NCBI GenBank assembly: GCA_002633005.1
Contig: NMRA01000368.1
Coordinates: forward strand, 366,920-430,919
Direction of reading: 5' to 3'
Length of the DNA: 64,000 nucleotides
DNA from: Phoronis australis
Taxonomy: Eukaryota; Phoronida; Phoronidae
In this document: one piece after another, positions 42,801-54,337 of the stretch
How positions within the stretch are numbered: the first letter of the stretch is position 1
Layout: each line of letters starts with the position of its first letter
Program-made: the position numbers and the translations under genes
Notes under the pieces: model-generated
Told to the model about the DNA's origin: nothing
Seen by the model: only the letters and a program-made list of their open reading frames with translations
Database searches by the model: none

Positions 42801-45800
42801 CAATGGCTAATTTTCCACCAAGTTTGTCTTAATTTATCAAAATGAGTTTCCATAATGTCTTGGTGTAAAATGAGATTGTGTGATTTCAAATTATAAAAAT
42901 TGTATGGTTTCAACTCCAGACAACAGCGGTTTCTAAATCGAGGCTAATCCAGACATCAATCTAGCATATTGCTATGCATTCCCAGGCCCCATTGTTCACA
43001 GGCCTTAAGTATCTATCACTGACAGTAGCTACTAAAGCAAATCATCATTCAATCGAAATCATATGCTTCTATTTTTGGCTAATTTTTATCATATTTCTTC
43101 ACATAAAAATGATCCTTTCTTAACCAGAAGCTAAAAAGTTAAAAAAATCACCTGCAGTTATAGTCCACAATATATGAATTTGTTTCACTCAGTGTTTTAA
43201 TGCTGTGAAATATCTAGTGCAGTATTGCTTTACTCCTCTCAGTAGGACCCTACATCAGATTCCATTATAAATAGTCCGAAAATTGTAAAGATTTTTTGAT
43301 GATTTACATGTCAAGTTTCTAATGGTACCTGGAAGTTGTAGATCAATTTATGGATGATTCTTTTTTGCTATTTTACTATTTTCCATTTAATGGCAGCTTC
43401 ATGAGAAATGATGTTCCTAATAACAAGCCAACTGGTATAATGCTGTCATTCTTATGAAAAAACAATTTTTATTTGTGTAGCTCATTTAATTTTATTTGTG
43501 GTTTTATCGTCCGAATTTCGTTCATATAGGTGTCAGATGATGAAGATGGGAAGACAGAGTTTGACAAAGAAGAAGAAAATATTGGCAACACATATAGTGA
43601 CACATTGCCCAGTGTCGGTCCTCCAGAAATATTAAAGGTACAGTCGTAAGGTTATGTAAATGTCTTGCCCAAAAGCTAATTTAAAAAACTGGTTTAGGGA
43701 ACTGTATTCATTTAAACACTCGCCAATCTGTGATAACTGAAATATTGACAAACGGTATACTGTTGTAAATAATAGGTATTAGAGAGACAATGACGCCTTT
43801 CCATTTTCGGAATGGTTGGATATATTCTGGGCCATAAAGTTGTCATTTTTATGGTATTAATTAAATCCCTTAGAAATGTACTGTTTACACTTTCTGTTGC
43901 TCTGGTATGAGAAGGTGACAATTTGCTTTTTTTGTTTTTCCACTTCGTTTCTGCACATCTGTGAGTCTGAACACATCAGCGCAATGCCAGACACCTCACA
44001 GGATTTGTGAGAGGGAGACATTACCTATTTCTGTGCACCCATGAATCTGATCGCATAAGGTTCTAAAGTTCAGGCCGTGTGAAAGTGACATCCCCTTTTT
44101 GTACTCTTTCATTTTCTTTTCAGTACATCCGTGAGTCTGATCGCATCGATATAGCACCTGACAGTTCCACCCAATCATTTGAAGGAGACAGCTCATCAAG
44201 CGTGACTGGCGTCTGCGAGTTTTGCAAACAGCCAATCAAACCTTTCCCGACACTAGAGCAGCAGGAGACACTTCCCCCAGAACAACTATACTGCTGTGAG
44301 GAGTACAGGAACTTTGTTCACTTTGCCCTCAATATTCCTACAGATGACCTGTTGAAGCAGGATTATAAGATTGACATCAAACCACACGCTCATTATGGCA
44401 GTAAACAGGCGAGAAGGATAGCAAAGGAAAGGGCCACAATGAGGTATAGTGGTGACTCCAATGTTTATCTGTTATGAGATCCATCATTCTTTATATTGAA
44501 GGAAACTTGAAGTTAAGTGGCTATAAACCCATCTTCTATCACAAAAACTAACTTAGATTTCGGCTATTTACTGTTGTGAATTTGGTCTCAAACTGTTCCT
44601 TAGTCAAACTGGAGATCATTTTTGGACTTTTAAAGAACTTGTCTGCTAGATTGATATTGCTCGAGACCAGGCTCTGTAAGTTGGCTTGTCACTGTGGGTT
44701 ATTTTATGGGCCATGGATGATCTTAAGGAAATTAAAGTGTCAGCTCTTTGCAAACCCCGAAATCACTTCCCATCTGAGTGCAGTTGTGACCAGTTTTATA
44801 GAGAACCTGGTCTACATCAAGAGTTTGTTTCTTGGACAGAATGCGAGTTTTAATGTTGATGTAGACATTTGGTTTTAAATTTTGATAGTCTTCAACATTA
44901 ACATATTTGGATGATTCTGTATTTGTGTCTACATTGTATTCAATTACCTGTGTGAATGTGTAATGTTTGTATTGTGTTTGTGCTTGTGTGTGCGTGTCTT
45001 CGTTTGTGTGTTGGCGGGCTGTGTTAGCATAGGATCAACTTGGAAGTGTAGTATATGTTATTATCTAGCCACAGAAAATACCTATATCATAGAATACCAA
45101 GTGGACACTGTGACAATACCTACTATTGTCTTCGTACATCTTCATAATTTGGGTATTGTTTGGCACATGACCACCTGTTGTGAACATTGGCTAGCTGTTT
45201 GATATCTTTCCATGGTGTCAGGAGTAGGACAGACACTCGAGTGTGTTCCCTCATTCCGGTTTAATCTTACAGTTTGTACAACGTTAGTGACAATCATTTG
45301 TGTGTCTATTTCAGGTTGCGAGAGCGTGAATTGATGCGCCAACAGCAAGCAGTAGCAGCAGGCATGCCAACACAACAATCAGCATTTTACAATTGTAAGT
45401 TGAACTCACTACTTTATCATAGACTGTACAGCTAAGGAAATTCCAGTACCGTTTTCTTGCCACAGTTGATCTTGTGATCTCAATCCTGTGCGGTACATGT
45501 AACGTGTGCATGGCAACGTGTTGTTTTCAAATCTTTGATGACCTGTCATCATTGGAAGTCTCGCGTAGTGTCATGTGGTGCAGTATTACTCTTTTAATCA
45601 TTAACTTGTCATGCACATTACATTCTGTTGGATATGCAATCAATTAACCTTAATCAGCTAGTTTTACTGAAAAATAGATGGCTTATGGATCAGTTTTGAT
45701 AGCTTTTTAAGTTTTGTAGTTGTCAAAGATGTGTTCAAACTTCATGTAAAAACTACTGTGATTCAATGCTTTTTTCACTTCGTCCAATCACAATTCAGGT

Positions 45801-48800
45801 TAAAGGTCAGGTTGCATGTTCCTCTCTTTCTGGCCCTTGTCAGAATGTCGGAGGGTAATATACCACTGTTGTGCCCGCATGCTCACTAAATTTTAACGTG
45901 GTATTTAACAAATTTAGTGGATCAGGTTTGGCAAATAAGACTGCTGAAATCACATCAAACTGAATTTTTGTATTTTATACCTTAAAACTAGTCTGATACA
46001 GAAATTCCCAAGATGGCATATCCTTGCATTATCTAAAAAATATTGCAAAAAAAAACAATCTGAGGAGCTGGAAAAAACCTGTTCCGCAAGTATTGTAAAA
46101 GAATGGAAAGACACATGGTTTAGGAAATTTTTGTACCTATATCAAAGATCACAATTCATTTTAGCTGTTTTATTCAACTCGCATCAGAACCTTTGAAGAT
46201 GATGAATAACGTTATCAACAAGTGTGTGCATTTTGTCAAATATTTGCACAACTATTGACTTCATCTTAGTAAAAAGTACGTAATCTATGGCATTAGAAAT
46301 CATCTAGAAGTTAATTTTGGACATTTTGCAAATTATTCTGATATTGATTAGATCATGTGACTGTTTCTGTTTACTAAAAGTTAACAAATAACATACATTT
46401 CATAGGTTAGCAATGTACAGTATCATGGTCATTTTTTGTAAATAGTGAAGAAGAATTCACAAAAACATCGTCAGTTCTGTAAAACTATTGTTTCACATCC
46501 CATGTTTTGCACTTTTATAGCTTCACCTTACATAAAAATGAAGCGTTTCAAAATCACCAAGATTGTATAGATCATAGTGCCTGAAAGTTGGTTTGAATGT
46601 GACCAGAAATTTCTTAGATAAAATGTTACCTAGTTTTCCAAAATTTTGACAGTTTATCATGGCTAGTCATAACCTCAGTTAAAGGTGTATTTGCATGCTT
46701 CTAACTGTGCTAAGGTATACCAGGAACTCAAGGGTAATGTTACTTTAACATATTATCCTAGTAGATAACCAATAAGATGCAACTGTATTCATAGATAATT
46801 TGTAAATGTAAAAACATAAAATTTCTTCAAATTAATGACCGTTACACGTGTCATTCTCCAACAGCACATCGCAATACTTACTGAATATGGTTCAGTGAAT
46901 CATGACAGATCATTTTCACTCCGAAAGTCATTCTTAAAAAAACATTTAGCAACTTACACGCCAATTTTTATTCACATCATCACAATACGTTGTATTTGAC
47001 CGAATTATCAGATATAATGATAAGCTGACATTCCACGAAAAAACTAAACTCCTACATTTTCTGACTATAGACTAGCTGCATTTAGAATTTGATTTTGACA
47101 TTTTACCAATGTGACATTTTTGGTCACATGACCATGACTTTTTAGTAAGGCAAGGCGCATTCATCGCAAAACAACAGTATCAATATATGATGATCAAATT
47201 TTATTTGATATAAGTATTCAAGAAGAGATCTCAAAAATGCAGTTTTCGGAAAACAGTGCATAAAGCATAGTATTTGAGAGTTTCATATGAATTCAATCGG
47301 CCATTTCTGATGATGTTCCAATGTTAAGTAAATTTGGACATTTTTATAGGGTCTTTTAATTTGTTATCTTCAATGCCAGCAGACTTTAACATTTGGACTA
47401 GCTTATGTGTTGCAAACAACTTCTGTTTACTGAAATTCCAATCAATCTCTACTGTGCATTGTGATATTAGTAAGAAAGTAGAAAAATCAGTAACAAACAA
47501 ATTACAGGACTTTTTTCTGAATCAAATTTGTCTTACAACATTGTTATCTTATATATCTAAGAATTCGTTAATATGTCTCATTCACTTTGCACTGGCACCT
47601 TGTTACCTCAAATCCTTTGGCTTGTCAAAAACTCTGTCACAACTTGGAAAGTCCAAGGTGCATTAAATTTTATCCATTTTAAGTTAAAACAAATACTAGA
47701 CAAAAAATCTCATCTAATGGTATTCATTTTGGTGTTGCATGTTACACATGTAGACTTGCCTTTCACTCAATAGTCGGCGGGATTCTCAGCAAACTTTTCA
47801 CATTGATAGCCTTTTAATGCCTTTTAATGATGTCATAATGTCATGATTTTGCTCTAGCAGTATTTTTATAATGTTTATTGGGATCAGATGTATATTTTGA
47901 CTTGAAAAATATTACTCATCATGTAATGTCCATTTTGCTTGTCTTTTGAATTGTGGTATTCTGTTTATTTGCTGTTTTTAACATGACTTTTTCAATCCAG
48001 CAAGATCGAATTCAATAGTTTGGTCTCCTTATGGTGGTAACTTAAGTGTATTAAATAGTTTATTCACTGACACGTTATGTTGTGTTATATGTTACAGCAT
48101 TAGTCTGTTACGTTACAGCAATTAGTGTAGTGTATGTCATTCTTCAAAATTCATAATTCGTGGTCAGATTGTTTTTCTGCATGCTTGATTCTAGTTGATT
48201 ATTCAGCTTAATTTATTGGTTAAACTTACAGTCATATATTGTGAATGAAATAGATTTTAGTTTTACATTCAGTTTCTGTTAAAATTGTAGAAATTGTCTG
48301 ATAACTTTAAGTTAACCTTGCTTTCAACTTAATTGATCGAGAACCTTTTACTTGCACTTTGAGACAAACCAAGGCAATATTTTTCAATATTTTTTCTGAC
48401 TGTTCCAAGGTGTGCTTTCTTATGAGAGAAGTTATTCTTCAACTTAGCTATCTGTAAAACACCTGCCCAGGTGACCTTTTTACGGAGAGCAAAAATCAAT
48501 GCTTACATTCACATCCCAGAGCTGTAGAGTTGGAGGATAGGAATCCTACTGTTCAGGAAGTGTCAGGAAGTGTCGCATAGTGAAGGGAAGAGGTGAAAAA
48601 AATGAAACAGGATACAATAGCCAATATTTCTATTATAATTAATATAAAAGTAATAAAAAGCCAGTGACATTTGGACAGCTGCAATTGGTGTAGAGTCTCA
48701 GGGTTGGCTTTCTTCTCTAACGTGCATTATAACAGTACACCATGAATGTTATCTGTCATGACCTGTTTCCATGATTTTCTTTCTCAATATCGCACTCTTC

Positions 48801-51800
48801 TTTTCTAGTTGCCAAGCAGATGAAGACCATCAACTACCAGCTGTCGTCACAGAAATGCCAAGATGAAGGCTGGACCCACCGAGTGCCAACCCCGGCAGAA
48901 GAGCGAGAGCCCGAACCGCAGGCATTCGCAGTTGAGCCCATGGATTGGCCTGGACCAGAAGAGGATGAATTGGGTCAAGACCCATTGGCTTATGATGCCT
49001 TGGGAAGAAAAGTATGTGCTTATTTATATTTCCATCCACCCACGAGCGATTTTGTGGTCACATATGGTCAACTTCCCTTCTGTTTATCTGTCATTCTCTT
49101 CCTTTGCTTGTCAACTGATTATCACAGACACTTCTTGATTGATCTTGTTGAAATTTGACTCAAAAGTTATATGGCGAAGATGCGCTGATGCCTCTCATTT
49201 TTCTGATGGATTCCATTACCATGTCACCCCATGTTAGCCATTTTAGTTTCCAACAAGAAATTTCATGTCTATAATATGTATTCATGTATATTACCGAAAC
49301 TAGACACAGAAGTGGGAAGGTGCTGCCATCAGTCCAGCTTCAGACAGATTTGACAACTGTTGCATCTGCTGTTGGTCATTTTAGTTTTTGAGTAAGAAAC
49401 TTCTTGTTGATCAATTTTTGGCAAAACGACTTGGACAAATTTGTCGCAAATTAAATAGATGTATGTGGTAGGAATGCATCATCAGTCGCATTTCAGACGA
49501 AATTGGCTCTATCCTAGCACACCCTGTTGGCAATTTGAAGTCTCAACTAGATTTTCCCTGTCCATCAATTGTTGTCCCAACGGCTTGGAATATTTTTATG
49601 AAACTTTAGTGATACAAGGGCTTATTGCTGGGATACCCCGGCACCAGTCCTTTATGGACAAAATTGATTTTAGTACATGTAGCACTCCTGTTTGCCGTTT
49701 TAGTTTTCAGTAGGATTTTCTTTGCTCGTTGATGACTTATAATTAGTAAGCTTAGGGTTTGGTACGAATATTGAAATATCCATATGATTCCAATACCGAT
49801 ACTGTCAATCCAGTACTGATACTGGCTCCATACTGATACACTTAATATCATTAAACAAAACTTACAAACTCTATATGTTTGGTGTTTAACTGATTTTAGC
49901 AATATTTTTTTGGTTCTGGAGTGTAGGACCTGTGGTACTCTTGGTGCACGGCTGCATAAAAATGACATTCACTTGTTAACAGCTAGCTGGCTTCACTTGC
50001 CAAGAATTTGTTAAGTGAGAGTAGCCAAGTTAGTGTCACTAGAAGCCTACCATTTGCAAGGCAGTTGTTGGTGGATTTCAGCACATTGCAGTGCTCTTCA
50101 TGTGCGTAGTGGTTTTTAAGACAGAATCAAATCTGATTCAACAAACAGTTAACATTCAACTCTAGGTGTGACCACTTCATTGTTGTGTTTAATGAGTGAA
50201 TGTGTCCTCCTTTTCCAGATTTTCGTGCGTAATATAATTGAACGTTATTATGACAATGGAAGCAAGTTCCTGACTGTTTTTCCTGATGGAACTGGGCATG
50301 TTTTGTATCCTTTTGCTGTATTCATAATGAAATTGCTCTTGAATCATGTATGGTACCATTATCCTAGTAGTCATAAGTGTTTCCATTTTAAAAAGGGAAT
50401 TTCCACTGTGCCTAAAAAGTTGAAGATTTTTTCTGTGCTTAGATTTGCACCATTGACTTTCCAGGCAGTGGACATTACCTTTTTAAAATGGAAAAAGAAA
50501 TTAATGCTGCATCTGCCTTGTACCATTTCCTCACAAACCCAGTGTGTTGACTTTGAGCTCTTGTTTCACCTACATTTCACCTGTTCATCTCAAGTCAATG
50601 TCATTGCAAGTCAAGCTACCATCTGTCAAACAAGAATATTTAGTTATAATTATTCCTTGACGCATGTTCAGCTATCCTTCTGGTAACATAGCCATATCCA
50701 TCTCCTCGGTTGCACGTGGCCAGTTCAGATACGTGGTGCTAGACGACTCTACTGAGAAAAGGGTTGTCATTCTGGCTATGTTTGAGCCATCTGGAATTGG
50801 CACCTGCAATTATAAAAAGGGCGGGGCTCCCAGGTAAGTCAACTGCTATGATAGTTCTTCACCTGGCATTTAGCACACAAGAGCAATTTTATTTTATGCC
50901 AAGAAGAATAAGATTCAAGGACTTTTGCTAGTAATTAGCTTTATTAGTACTATGTAGTCATTAACATAAAAGTTTCCATAGTTTGCAACAGAGTTATCAG
51001 CATTTGAAAAATATGGAGATGTCAATTTTGGCAATTAGAGTTGTGCAAATCAACTGAATTAGAATTACAGTGCTGCTGTATACAGTCCTGTTTAGCTGGC
51101 TAAGAATGAAAATCGAATTAGGCGTTTTACTTTCATAAAAGTGGGTATCATATTAGCATGATAGGATGCTATATATGTTACCAACAAGAACATCAAAAGC
51201 ATCAGCAGCTCAAGATAATGGTTCAGAGTTTGTTGGGGTCGGCCAACCCTAAAATTTGAAACTGGCTCATGTGCGCATTGCCTCTGAACTGGAGTTGGTT
51301 ACGGTAAGGAATAGTATGAAACAGATTTTATGAAAGTAAAAAGCGTAATTTGATTTTCATTTACTATTCTGCCCAGCTAAACGGGGCAAAATTGTGCTTC
51401 ATTCTAGCTGGTGTATATCTCATAGTTCTTTCCCTTATTGTCGGACTTTATCAATACAATAATACAGCCTTATGTTGAATGCTTTCAAGCACATTTGAAT
51501 AAATGAAAACAAACCACGTTCCCCTTTCAGGCTGTACTTTGATCAGCTAGGTGGTGTTGAGCTCGACCACGAGGGGAGTCAAAAAAAGAAGTGGCATTGG
51601 CGAGACAAGGCGCACCACGTGCATGCTCCACCCTTTCAGCCCATCTGTATGTCGATGAACAAATATATCAGCCTTCGCGTTATGTCACAGGAAAACATTG
51701 CCATGCAGTTTATGACGAAGCGACGCAGCTGCCGGTTCAATGTCGGTGTCCGTTTGAAGGTCAGTGGAAATTCAGTAAAAATTTGATTACTATCACAGTA

Positions 51801-52684
51801 CAGTGGAAAAGTGGAATAAGTATATTTGTGTCAAGTTGCTATGAAAATGAGTTGCGAAAAATCAGTTTCGTTTCTTTGTGATTAATGCTTTTGAAAAACA
51901 AAATGACAATTTTGGCAATCATTTATACTCAAAACTGACAAATCTTTAAAGTTAAGATCAAAGTTAGATTGACATTAATCAATGTTCCTTCAAGAAAATG
52001 TTGCTGTCTGCTCTAAGTAATGGATCTTTGTCTGTTTTCAGCTTGTCAACTCAAAGTACTTGCCAATAGAAGAGGTTGATGACAATAAACTATATATACA
52101 AGAAAAACTGACAACAATAGAGTAAGTAATGTATCCTAATATGGCGAGAGATGAAATCCCCGAATTGTGTGTACAAGTTATTGGCAGATTGATGAAAAAC
52201 ATAAGAAGGCGGTGGTGTATTGTATATGTATAACAACATCTCTCAGGTTCTTTGGACACTGTGGTCGGACCCCTCATGATAACTTTTTGATATAATAGTG
52301 ACTTGAAGAGACAGGCAGCTACCCGTCACTCAATGTTTCCAGTAATTGAGGTCATTCACAGCAATTTCCGATGTCTTTGAAAAATGAAAAAGATCAAGGA
52401 ATTAGATCGATTTTGGCAATAATTGTTTCTGTTCAAAATTGGTGGCATTTTACAGATAGTAAGTTTAAATTCCTATTCCTTGTTGCAGGGCCATGATGGA
52501 TAAGATTGCCAACATGTTGAGGTACCCTCGGTCCACCAAGGTCACCAAGATCAAGCCTCCGCTCTACCTCACAAGCAAGGCAGAGAAAAACGAGAGGTTG
52601 GCTGAGAAGTCAAAACGGCAAAAGGAAGAGGCAGCAGAAAGACAAAAGAATGCCAACTACAAACCCATTGTTTTGGTCACATGA
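39517..52684 (+). CDS. ERICH6: FAM194-domain protein, ERICH6-like
   Basis: Thirteen coding exons encode about 728 residues: 39517-39859, 40888-41064, 41585-41653, 42365-42498, 43530-43637, 44124-44443, 45315-45394, 48809-49011, 50219-50304, 50672-50833, 51531-51759, 52042-52121 and 52489-52684. All junctions are GT/AG with matching phase. The first 280 residues are acidic, Ser-rich and probably disordered. Next comes a Cys cluster (CEFCKQPIKPFP, then YCCEEY) that could bind zinc. The FAM194 domain follows (about residues 479-640): VFPDGTGHV, YPSGNIAI, then HHVHAPPFQPICMSMNKYIS. The C-terminus is a basic, Glu-rich helix. In vertebrates ERICH6 is a testis-enriched glutamate-rich protein of unknown biochemical function. 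The start is the first ATG of an exon whose acceptor at 39497 implies an untranslated upstream exon. Confidence 0.88.
40888..41064 (+). CDS. ERICH6: ERICH6-like exon 2
   Basis: VSEFNDHHLHHQSSATSAGQ to VVQGIKT. Two in-frame acceptors 6 nt apart (gattcag and tttcag) could give alternative starts at 40888 or 40894. Confidence 0.75.
41585..41653 (+). CDS. ERICH6: ERICH6-like exon 3
   Basis: IKSGRQIISRIGSSQAQDAA. Phase 1 at both ends, so skipping it would preserve the frame. Confidence 0.7.
   Translation, partial: KSKVAGRSFQGLDRRKPKMQHP
42365..42498 (+). CDS. ERICH6: ERICH6-like exon 4
   Basis: DASENKLDAFSEDKTQADE, then MPWPPRDDEFGVPLLELSS. Acidic. Confidence 0.8.
43530..43637 (+). CDS. ERICH6: ERICH6-like exon 5
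   Basis: VSDDEDGKTEFDKEEENIG to GPPEILK. Phase 0 at both ends. Confidence 0.8.
43951..44058. pseudogene. Decayed copies of ERICH6-like exon 6 start
   Basis: 43951-44022 aligns over about 70 bp with the beginning of exon 6 (shared gtgagtctga, cacatc or cgcatc, gacag or gacac, gggagaca or aggagaca). 44031-44058 aligns with the first 28 bp (atgaatctgatcgcat). The first copy has an in-frame stop and lacks an acceptor AG, so these are non-functional tandem partial duplicates in the intron. Confidence 0.75.
44124..44443 (+). CDS. ERICH6: ERICH6-like exon 6, Cys cluster
   Basis: YIRESDRIDIAPDSS, GVCEFCKQPIKPFPTLEQQ, YCCEEYRNFVHFALNIP, HYGSKQARRIAKERATM. Four cysteines in CxxC and CC pairs suggest a metal site. 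Decayed copies of its first 70 bp lie just upstream. Confidence 0.88.
45315..45394 (+). CDS. ERICH6: ERICH6-like exon 7
   Basis: LRERELMRQQQAVAAGMP to QSAFYN. Predicted helix continuing the basic stretch of exon 6. Confidence 0.8.
45395..48808. other. ERICH6-like intron 7
   Basis: 3.4-kb AT-rich intron without a gene. Around 47131-47240 it holds a copy of the interspersed repeat also present at 58500-58640 (shared ccatgactttttagta, then atttgatataa). A large ORF at 47334-47666 has no recognisable domain. Confidence 0.6.
47131..47240. repeat. Interspersed repeat fragment (related to 58500)
   Basis: Collinear with 58503-58640: ccatgactttttagtaa, caaaacaac, caaatttt or caaatttc, atttgatataa or gtttgatataa, then a-at-ttc. 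Non-coding. Confidence 0.6.
48809..49011 (+). CDS. ERICH6: ERICH6-like exon 8
   Basis: AKQMKTINYQLSSQKCQDE, then EEREPEPQAFAVEPMDW and DPLAYDALGRK. Linker leading to the FAM194 domain. Confidence 0.85.
49180..49745. repeat. ~140-165 bp degenerate tandem repeat, four units
   Basis: The marker tgttngcc-attttagttt recurs at 49232, 49370, 49525 and 49689 (spacings 138, 155, 164), each preceded by a catca-gtc or similar segment and a short gac-aaattg tract. Lies in the ERICH6-like intron after exon 8. Confidence 0.7.
50219..50304 (+). CDS. ERICH6: ERICH6-like exon 9, FAM194 start
   Basis: IFVRNIIERYYDNGSKFL, TVFPDGTGHV. The donor tt|gtatcc leaves two bases, completed by C in exon 10 (Phe). Confidence 0.85.
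50672..50833 (+). CDS. ERICH6: ERICH6-like exon 10, FAM194
   Basis: YPSGNIAISISSVARGQFR, VVLDDSTEKRVVILAMFEP, GTCNYKKGGAP. Core of the FAM194 domain. Confidence 0.88.
51531..51759 (+). CDS. ERICH6: ERICH6-like exon 11, FAM194
   Basis: LYFDQLGGVELDHEGSQKKK, HWRDKAHHVHAPPFQPICM, NKYISLRVMSQENIAMQF, FNVGVRLK. The most recognisable FAM194 segment. Confidence 0.9.
52042..52121 (+). CDS. ERICH6: ERICH6-like exon 12
   Basis: LVNSKYLPIEEVDDNKLYI, QEKLTTI. Donor ata ga|gtaagt. Confidence 0.82.
52489..52684 (+). CDS. ERICH6: ERICH6-like exon 13 (stop)
   Basis: AMMDKIANMLRYPRSTKV, then KAEKNERLAEKSKRQKEEA and NYKPIVLVT, TGA at 52682-52684. Basic coiled-coil-like tail. Confidence 0.88.
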
Positions 52685-52707
52685 TGGTCACATGATGGTC
52701 ACATGAT
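52675..52707. repeat. Three 11-bp repeats at the ERICH6-like stop codon
   Basis: ggtcacatgat repeated exactly three times. The first copy contains the stop codon TGA. Each unit holds TCACATGA, an M-box-like site for MiT/TFE bHLH factors, so both coding and regulatory explanations are possible. Confidence 0.9.
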
Positions 52708-54203
52708 GGCAATGCAATATCCGTTGCTGAAAATAGTCTTGTCTTGATCAACTGGGTTTAATAGATACGATTCTCTAATTGATATTTTCTATTGTTTTAG
52801 TGATTTATTATTTTTATTTAGGGTTCTGTTTTCGTTAGTGAAAAGTAGAACATTTTGTATGTTTTGTCAACAACATATTTTCTAGTTTTGCACTTATTTC
52901 ATTAAGCACATAGTTTGAAACTGAACAGATTCATAAAGAAGGATATGCTTCAGGGTGTTAAATGCTCTCGCACAACTAAAGCATTTGAAGATACTAACTC
53001 CATCTTTTGGTTGTTCTTAGTGACCATTCTATGCAGGAGTGAATTCAAGTTAATTGTCTATTGGCTTGTTTCATGAAGGGTGACTATAGTCTTAAGTCAG
53101 ACTTGTTGTCTAACATTCCTCAAAACACAACAAAATACAAAGACTGTTACCATATACCCAAAGTTCCTAATAAATCAGATAATTTGTGAATAATCCTTAA
53201 CTATGATGTTCTAACATTTACATTCTATATTACTTTATTTAGTACGAAGACATTGGTAATTAGAAAGAAGGTTGTGTAACACTAAATTTCTTGAGTCATG
53301 GCACGGGCCCCAGAGTTTACCCAGTCAGTCATTTTTAAAAATGGCCGCTGGATGTTGCCAAAACATTAAAGGTCATCAATATATCTTGGCCAATTGATAA
53401 CTGATAACCATTATCATAAACGCTTTCATTGTCATCCCATCTGCTCCAATTGTATGATGTATAATGCCTTCAGGTGTACGTCCTTCTGCTAAATTGTATA
53501 TTTTGATCAATGTATTTTGATGGCTTGTGATGACAATTAATCTTTATGTTTGATAAGAATGGATTTTTTTCCATGATGCTGCTGATTATTATCCCTAGGT
53601 TTAGCTGTATTTACGTCTATCTATGCAATGTCCATTTCTTCCATCATTTTCTGTATAAGGTTAAAAGTTCTTTGCACGATCATCTTGTGCTGTTCTTGTA
53701 CACCCCAGTGTTCACAAACAAAAAGTGTCTGTCTGCCTCATTTCTCAATGTTTTGTACCTCTATTTCCTAGAGTCCCAAGCAGAACTAAATTAGATCAAG
53801 TCAAAGCTGTAAATTCCAACATCAGCAAAGCAAGTTAGCTATGAAGCACTCGTTGAGCTCCATTCATCCGCAGTTTTATCACGTTTAATTTGGAAAGCCA
53901 ACACTCTGTGATGGAGTAGAAAAACAAAGGGCGTTGCCCCCAAAATGTGAATGAAAACAGTGAAAGATGGCACTCTATGTGGCTTTAAGGTAATTTCTGT
54001 AGTCAACTTTGGGGATCATTTACCCTCATTCTGTCACATTATTGTAGATGTAGGTAGTTATTTGATAGTTTCATAGTCATGAAGTTCCCAGACCCATGTT
54101 TAGGTATTGCCCAATGTGATTTTTGTGTTGTGAGATTTTATATTACATTCTGTCCTTAATAACAAGGGCTCAATGTTGCTGTAACAGACAATCGAATTAT
54201 ATT
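52708..54203. other. 3' flank of the ERICH6-like gene
   Basis: Probably 3'UTR up to about 53190, then intergenic. No further gene seen. Confidence 0.5.
53169..53174 (+). terminator. Candidate ERICH6-like polyadenylation signal
   Basis: AATAAA 485 bp after the stop codon, the first good plus-strand signal. Confidence 0.4.
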
Positions 54204-54337
54204 CACTCGCGTAGCCATGGAGGCACAATGGGTCCATTCCCACCCCCCTCCCCCTATTTATTGCCACTCATCCCCCCTCACCCCTCACCAGTCGTTTGCC
54301 TCCCCCAAATTAGTGAATACTTTTGGCTACACCAGTG
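54204..54337. mobile_element. Small MITE-like element
   Basis: Ends cactcgcgtagccatgg and, in reverse complement, cactggtgtagccaaaa, enclosing a C-rich body. The ends match at about 11 of 14 bases. Both flanks read ATT. Class not assigned. Confidence 0.5.

Noticed and set aside
47334-47666. 110-codon plus-strand ORF
   Set aside because: Within ERICH6-like intron 7, AT-driven codon content, no domain and no splice compatibility with neighbours.
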